Translations under genes and position numbers: made by a program
Notes under the pieces: generated by a model
What the model saw: the letters and a program-made list of their open reading frames with translations, nothing else
What the model was told of the DNA's origin: nothing
Database searches by the model: none
In this document: positions 58,888 through 64,000 of the stretch, one piece after another
Numbering within the stretch: position 1 is the stretch's first letter
How the letters are laid out: every line of letters begins with the position of its first letter
DNA from: Anisodus tanguticus
Lineage: Eukaryota; Streptophyta; Magnoliopsida; Solanales; Solanaceae
Direction of reading: 5' to 3'
Assembly: GCA_034509755.1 (NCBI GenBank)
Contig: CM067543.1
Coordinates: 58,584,653 to 58,648,652, forward strand
Length of the DNA: 64,000 bases

Positions 58888-59760
58888 AACTACAATACTT
58901 ATTATTACAAGACAATGCAATATTAACAACTACAAAGCATTTCAGTCTGAGTATGTAGTTCTTTTGTGGTCAATTGTTTTTCATATGGAACATTTATTTT
59001 TCCTCATTGAAAATGATTCCCCGACTCCGCACCTCCTCTTTGTCCGCCTTCTTCTTGGTTTACCTGACTCAACATGTTGTTCACTCTCTTTGGACAGTCA
59101 TCGCTATCGTCTCTACCATGGCACCAGTCTTCGAATGCCAAATAAATCGATGGTTGTTCTCGACCCATTCACCATGGCAATCAACCCCTATTGTTATTGA
59201 GTCCCCATTAATGGTGTTCGATACTTGAAGATATTTTGTTTAAAAAAAATTGGTCATGACAGCACATACCAAACGGTAACAAAATGAAATAAATGCAGTA
59301 CTTGTAGCAACAACTTAGTAAGTTATTTATACAACATAGCAACATCTGCATAAATCGTTGTAATTGTTGCAACAACTATAGCAGTTGTTGCAACTTCTTT
59401 ATTAGTTGTTGCAACAAATGCATGAACTCTTATACAACATCTTTAGCACTTGTTGCAACAACTGTAACTGTTACTGTAAGTTGTTAGAAAATCAGCAACT
59501 ACACTCAGATGAATAATTGACACAAAATGATATTGTTTTACTTACCAAATGAGCGAAAATCACCTATGAAGTAATGCCAAATGCTACACGAACGAAATCC
59601 AATCCAGAAATTATCAAATGGATTCTTTTTTTTTTCTTGAGCAATTTTTTTTTAAATGAAGAAACAAGAGAGAATGGAATGAAGAAGAAGAAGAAATGTC
59701 TAAAGAAGAAAAAGATGATGAAGATGAAAAAGAAGAAGAAATGGCAAAGAGAAATTACCC
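58888..59760. mobile_element. Right part of the repeat-rich, probably Mutator-like element
   Basis: GTTGCAAC palindromes return at 59366, 59383, 59404 and 59452. On the minus strand, about 59215-59090 reads GDSITIGVDCHGEWVEN, then IWHSKTGAMVETIAMTV, resembling the short N-terminal domain before MULE transposases. A Lys-rich stretch at 59640-59760 looks like chance coding in purine-rich DNA. Together these suggest continuity with 47.8-51.4 kb. Confidence 0.4.
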
Positions 59761-60024
59761 CTTTTAGGTAATTTAGGATTTTATATAAGTTGGGTTAAAG
59801 TGTACAAGACAAAACTTGGGGCAAGTCTAAAATTTGCTCAAAATTCATTAATCACTAATCTAACTTCAGTCACCCACTCAATAAAAAAAACTTAAGTTGC
59901 TCTCACTCAATTTGAAAACTTTTTTGTCACCTATAATTAATTGTCCCGAGTTAGGAGATAATGTTACACAGACTTTTTTTTTACTTAGGTAGTATGTGAA
60001 TTCATAAATCAAATTTTATGAATG
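59761..60024. other. AT-rich non-coding DNA
   Basis: No gene or recognised repeat. The end of the putative Mutator-like element may lie here, but terminal repeats were not found. Confidence 0.35.
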
Positions 60025-60165
60025 TATTTTTTTACTATTGTTATTACATAGGGGTACGGGAAGGAAAAATAGAGAGGAAATTACAACATGATAATTCAAA
60101 CCCTCACCAATAAGGTGAAAGTTCAGATAACCAATCAATTGAGCTACTAGATCTCTATAATTTTA
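60025..60165 (-). mobile_element. tRNA-derived SINE, reverse
   Basis: The minus strand reads GATCTAGTAGCTCAATTGAT (A-box head), TTTCACCTTATTGGTGAGGG, TTTGAATTATC (decayed B box GGTTCGAATCC), TGTTGTAATTTCC and a tail CCTATGTAATAACAATAGTA ending in A/T. This is the head, body and tail of a plant SINE. Confidence 0.75.
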
Positions 60166-60796
60166 TGGATTCGATCCTTAATTAAGTTCTTTTCATTAAA
60201 TTTATTATGTACTTTTTAAATTATGGGTGTAAATTTATTTCTAGTCTTAGTGATATTTTGTATAGATTTATATTCCGTATCGGAAGAATTGAGTTCGGTT
60301 AAGCCCTCTATCAATATTCTAAACTTGTCATTGAATAAAGGTAGATTTTTTTATATATATAATTGTTATATCCAAATTAATTTGTGCACAATTTAACTAA
60401 TTTATTCGTACTTGTCACTTTTTACGTGTCTCTTTCTACTTAGAATTGTTTACCTAAACTTTTAAGACGCCAAAGGTGTTTATTTTAAAAAGTGCTTATT
60501 TTAAAGATTTAGATATGTTTAGCATAACTTTTAGAAAAAAATTAAGTGTATTTAAATAGTAGCATAAACTGTAACTTTGTATTATAATTTATAAATGGAC
60601 ACATTTCATTATGCCTCACACATATGTCAAACATCTTAAGCAATCAATAACTTAATAATGTTCTTTTTGGAAATTGAAAGAAGCCATGCTCCATTTGGAT
60701 TGATTGAATATGCAAAATTGATGTTAGAAAAAATGTATAATATTATTTTGTCCCACTTCCCCTACATTTTTCCTGCAATCCTGCATCAACTATTTT
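60166..60796. other. AT-rich intergenic DNA
   Basis: No supported gene. Some stretches (60470-60600) resemble MITE-like AT-rich remnants without clear ends. Confidence 0.35.
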
Positions 60797-60917
60797 CCTT
60801 TTGAGCCGGGGGCCTATAGGAAACAATCTATCTATCCCATAAAGGTAAATGTAAGGTCTGCATACATCCTACCCCAGACCCCACCTTGTGGGATTACACT
60901 GAGTTTGTTGTTGTTGT
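60797..60917 (+). mobile_element. TS-type SINE 3' portion
   Basis: TTGAGCCGGGGGCCTATAGG, AGGTCTGCATACATCC, CCAGACCCCACCTTGTGGGA and TTACACTGAG, then (TTG)n. This is the typical 3' half of the Solanaceae TS SINE. Confidence 0.85.
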
Positions 60918-61381
60918 ATCTTCTCTTCCCTAGTTGCCAAACAATATGTAAATGGTTGTCAAAACATGATTTAATTTCCTTAAACACTTTTCCATTCTAA
61001 ACAAGTTTAGCTAGAAACAGTGCTGAATTTCCAGTGTAATCCATATAGGAAGAAGGGTAATAGGAAAGAATGACTAGATGTATACATTTTCAAATTCCTT
61101 TGACATATGTCCACAGTTCTTTCAAGATATAATAACCAGCAAAAAAATATAATAGAAGTCAACAAATTATCTATGTTTTGTGACAAAGCTGTTCTGTGCC
61201 CGCTTCTTGTCCACGGAAACAGGTTGAGCAAGAATGGCACCCGGAATGAGCACTCGAGAGGCACTTTCATGGCTAGCCACCATAATGTGTCACATTTCAA
61301 ATCTCAGAACTGACTGCAAATAGTTGCAGTAGATGGCTTTGGCAAGATGGTAATATCGGATCAGTTTCCTTCACTTCAGTT
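60918..61381 (-). other. Probable 3' UTR and flank of the S-acyltransferase exon
   Basis: Non-coding sequence immediately downstream (minus sense) of the S-acyltransferase stop codon. No recognised element. Confidence 0.45.
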
Positions 61382-61795
61382 TTACCAACCAGAATGGCGA
61401 GCCTCGGATCTGGAGGAAAACTGTGACTCCAGACCAAACCCAAAGTCAAGCTCAGAACGACTTATAGGTGACCTGTCACTTCCTCTACCTCTAATATCCC
61501 CAATGTCTTGAGAGTTACGTCGTTGGGATATTTTCATCAGATCATCTCCAATTTCAAGATCGTCTTCTACCTTGACTCTTCTATCCTCGTCAGAGATGTC
61601 TACTTCTGTTACTTGAATGTTGCTGCCCTTGCTACGCTTTGATGCCTCTTCATATACATATCCGCGAAAATTGTTCTTAGAAGGTTCTATCTTCGAGCAG
61701 AATACTTCAACAAAACTGTTCATGCAACCTTGGTCATACACATTTATCCTGTTGTCTCCTCTTAGTCCTCTATGACGAAAGTTCTCATAAGTGGT
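61382..61795 (-). CDS. Protein S-acyltransferase (DHHC-PAT), last exon only
   Basis: Plant PATs are membrane enzymes that attach palmitate to protein cysteines. This 138-codon minus-strand exon starts after an acceptor CTCCAG with TTYENFRHRG and continues NRINVYDQGCMNSF, EVFCSKIEPSKNNFRGYV and EEASKR. TTYENFR...N-x-Y-x-x-G is the conserved TTxE segment that follows the DHHC domain and a membrane span in plant PATs. The tail is acidic/Arg-Ser-rich, ending RSEARHSGW and a stop at 61382-61384. The DHHC domain and membrane segments are not in the window. The sequence to its right is a MITE then a LINE, so upstream exons either lie beyond 64 kb or were lost. The extra residues after FRHRG compared with the usual FRYR are odd. 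Confidence 0.75.
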   Translation of the reverse strand, partial: TTYENFRHRGLRGDNRINVYDQGCMNSFVEVFCSKIEPSKNNFRGYVYEEASKRSKGSNIQVTEVDISDEDRRVKVEDDLEIGDDLMKISQRRNSQDIGDIRGRGSDRSPISRSELDFGFGLESQFSSRSEARHSGW

Positions 61796-61907
61796 CTGGA
61801 GTTCAACATAACTAAAACAAATCAATATTATGCATGAGAAAAAAGAAAGAAAAAAGAACATTCATATCAAATCAATTTTATAAGGCTTAATATATCAACA
61901 TCCCCTT

Positions 61908-62075
61908 AGGGTCTGTTTGGAAAGCCGCCTGGTAATTGGACTTGGTGTAATTACTAGGGTAGTAATTACACAGCCTAGTAGTTACATAGTATAGTAATTA
62001 CGATGACATGTTTGTTTGTCATAAGGTAATTACAAGCGTACTGTTTGGTTACACAAGTGTAATTACACCGTTACA
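61908..62075. mobile_element. MITE, probably hAT-type, 3' end unclear
   Basis: It begins GGGTCTGTTTGGAAAG and contains repeated GTAATTAC palindromes (for example near 61934, 61957, 61999, 62034 and 62060). These are features of abundant Solanaceae MITEs. The right end is not clear and may be truncated by the LINE that follows. It lies in what would be the last intron of the S-acyltransferase gene. Confidence 0.5.
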
Positions 62076-62159
62076 TATTTTAAAATTTAAAAATAAAAGT
62101 TAATTATGAAAAATTAAACGTTCATTTTGACAAATATATGTTCATAGAAGAAATATTAC

Positions 62160-64000
62160 TTAATTTTATCTATTGTCGTGCTGCGAGATCTAGAGCAATC
62201 AGGTAGGTACCGGGATTTTGGGTATTGTAGAAGCATTAAGATCGAGGAGGTTAAGGCTGTTGCTCGCAGGTGCGGGGGACGAGCGACCGGACCTGATGAG
62301 ATCCCAGTTGAATTTTGGAAGAGCACAGAAAGAGCAGGCTTGGAGTGGCTGACGGAGTTGTTGAACGTCATTTTTAAGACGGCAATAATGCCCGAAGAAT
62401 GGAGGTGGAGTACAATGGTTCCTTTGTACAAGAACAAATATGATATCCAGAGTTGCAACAACTATAAAGGTATCAAGCTGATGAGCCACACTATGAAAGT
62501 GTGGAAAGGGTCGTAGAGATGAGGGTGAGAAGAGGTGTGTCTATTTTCGAGAACCAGTTTGGATTCATGCCGGAACGTTCGACTACAGAAGTCATTCATC
62601 TTATTAGAGGTTGGTGGAGCTTTATAGGGAGAGGAAGAGAGACTTACATATGGTTTTCATTGACCTCGAGAAGGCATACGATAAAGTCCCTAGGGAGGTT
62701 CTTTGGAGATGTTTGGAAGCTAAAGGTGTACCTGTGGCGTACACTAGGGCAATCAAGGATATGTATGATGGAGCCAAGACCAGAGTACGGATTGTGGGAG
62801 GAGACTCGGAGCACTTCCCGGTGACGATGGGGCTGCACCAGGGTTCAGCTCTTAGCCCATTCTTAATCCCCTTGGTGATGGATGGACTGACGCGACAAAT
62901 TCAAGGAGAGGTGCCATGGAGTATGTTATTCGCAGACGACATAATTTTGATTGATGAGACTCGCAGCGGGGTGAACGCTAAGTTAGAGGTTTGGAGACAG
63001 ACTCTGGAGTCTAAAGGGTTCAGGCTGAGTAAGACCAAGATATAATACTTGGAATGTAAGTTCAGCAATGGGAGTGACCGTGAGATAGGCGTGGAGGTAA
63101 GGCTTGAGACTCAGGTCATTCCAGAAAAAGAAGATTCAAGTATCGGGTCTATTATTCAAGGAAATAGAGAGATTGATGACGATGTCGCACATCGTATTGG
63201 AGCAGGGTGGAAGAAATGAAGGCTTGCATCTGGAGTCTTGTGCGACAAAAAGGTGCCATCAAAACTTAAAGGCAAGTTCTATAGGGTGGTGGTTATGTCG
63301 ACTATGTTGTATGGGGCGGAGTGTTGGCCAGTCAAGACTTCACACATACAAAAGATGAAAGTTGCGGAGATGAGGATGCTGAGATGGATGTGTGGGCATA
63401 AAAGGAGAGATATGATTATAAATGATGATATCCGAGAGAAAGTGGGAGTGGCCTCGGTGGATGATAAGATGCGGGAAGCGAGGTTGAGATGGTTCGGGCA
63501 TGTGCAGTGGAGAGACACAGATGCCCCAGTGCGGAGGTGTGAGAGGTTGGCTATGGACGGGTTCGGGAGGGGTAGAGGTAGGCCGAAGAAGTACTGGGAG
63601 AGGTGATTAGACGGGATATGGCGTAGGTGCAACTTACTGAGGACATGACCTTAGATAGGGGGTTGTGGAGGACACGGATTATGGTAGAAGAGTAGTAGGT
63701 ACTCGAACGTAGTCCTACTTATGCTTAGAAGATAGTAGTTGTAGTGTCCTTACTGTAGGTCCACTTAGCATACCATACGAATAAGTGTAGTATTGCCTTA
63801 TAGTTCTCTGTAGTTTTATTTCTTCTGCTATGCATTCTTTAATGTACTTGGTTTATCTCTTTTATCTGCGATAGTCACTGCTCATTTTTATACTGTTTTA
63901 ACTTGTTAACCGGGTGTGACTGTTTTTTCCTCTACTTTGCCTGTACTGAGCCGAGGGTCTCGCGGAAACAACCGCTCTACCTATCAAGGTATAGGTAAAG
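62160..64000 (+). mobile_element. RTE-clade LINE, 5'-truncated, runs off window
   Basis: Non-LTR retrotransposon: partial reverse transcriptase, then a long 3' region. The end (GAGCCGAGGGTCTCGCGGAA, then CCGCTCTACCTATCAAGGTA) is the 3' sequence shared by Solanaceae RTE LINEs and TS-like SINEs, which supports the SINEs here being mobilised by such LINEs. The 5' half (endonuclease) is missing, as is common after incomplete reverse transcription. Confidence 0.9.
62178..63606 (+). pseudogene. RTE LINE reverse transcriptase, frame-broken
   Basis: Frames in order. 62178-62516 has GRATGPDEIPVEFWKSTERA, PEEWRWSTMVPLYKNK and NNYKGIKLMSHTMKVW; a one-base loss near 62500 shifts the frame. 62501-62610 has VVEMRVRRGVSIFENQFGFM (QFGF motif). 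62611-63045 has HMVFIDLEKAYDKVPREVLW, MGLHQGSALSPFL and SMLFADDIILIDETR (catalytic FADD). 63238-63606 has CDKKVPSKLKGKFYRVVV, YGAECWPVK, LRWMCGHKRRD and GRGRPKKYWER. This set is characteristic of plant RTE elements. There is no endonuclease domain. Confidence 0.93.

Noticed and set aside
59574..59771. Lys-rich 65-codon ORF
   Set aside because: It is an A/G-rich low-complexity tract (AAG/GAA runs) that reads as Lys/Glu in any frame; no gene evidence.

Overview
This is nuclear DNA of a flowering plant, most likely a Solanaceae (nightshade family) species. It has a 17-exon gene with GT/AG introns, several families of LTR retrotransposons, hAT and Harbinger-type DNA elements, an RTE-type LINE, and SINE tails of the tobacco/tomato TS type (ending in TTG repeats). 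No ribosomal, tRNA, CRISPR or prokaryotic features are visible. The window is mostly transposable elements around one intact gene (ribonucleotide reductase large subunit, RNR1, 23.1-29.2 kb), one disrupted ERF transcription-factor gene (43.2-47.0 kb) and the last exon of a DHHC S-acyltransferase (61.4-61.8 kb).

Positions 1-21.7 kb form a nested TE stack. The oldest layer is a Ty1/copia element on the minus strand (here 'copia B'; its 5' LTR is 20901-21725). It was split in its RT gene by a hAT transposon (14490-17965, 8-bp target duplication). It was split again by a 12.3-kb non-coding LTR retrotransposon with 2.8-kb LTRs (2155-14454), whose left junction later suffered a deletion. Another LTR of the same long-LTR family interrupts the RNase H region at 1392. 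The non-coding element carries a 15-unit ~99-bp array with a higher-order repeat and a ~33-unit 39-bp array.

Positions 21.7-31.4 kb hold a Harbinger MITE, a promoter region with E2F-like and TCP-like sites, RNR1 itself, and a TE-scarred 3' flank. RNR1 introns contain a SINE tail and a hAT MITE, each with target duplications, plus a tandem duplication that copies the exon 1 splice donor. Positions 31.4-36.7 kb are a complete but mutated Tnt1-like copia element on the minus strand. Positions 36.7-42.9 kb are AT-rich intergenic DNA with MITEs, SINE pieces and a copia RNase H remnant.

Positions 42.9-47.0 kb are the ERF gene. It has a truncated copia LTR at its 5' end, a SINE in its intron, a solo LTR (5-bp target duplication) in exon 2 just before the AP2 domain, and a downstream frameshift. 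Positions 47.0-60.0 kb contain a gag fragment and a repeat-rich, probably Mutator-like DNA element full of the palindrome GTTGCAAC. That element was split by a complete copia element ('copia A', 51459-58882, target duplication ACATC) of the same broad family as copia B. Positions 60-64 kb hold SINEs, the S-acyltransferase exon, a MITE and a 5'-truncated RTE LINE running off the right edge.

The most interesting signal is in the copia A/B family. No tRNA-type primer-binding site (which should start TGG) follows the LTR. Instead, 14 nt just after the LTR are perfectly complementary to 14 nt inside the LTR, and in the two diverged elements two of these pairs differ by compensatory changes. This suggests self-priming or another conserved leader pairing.
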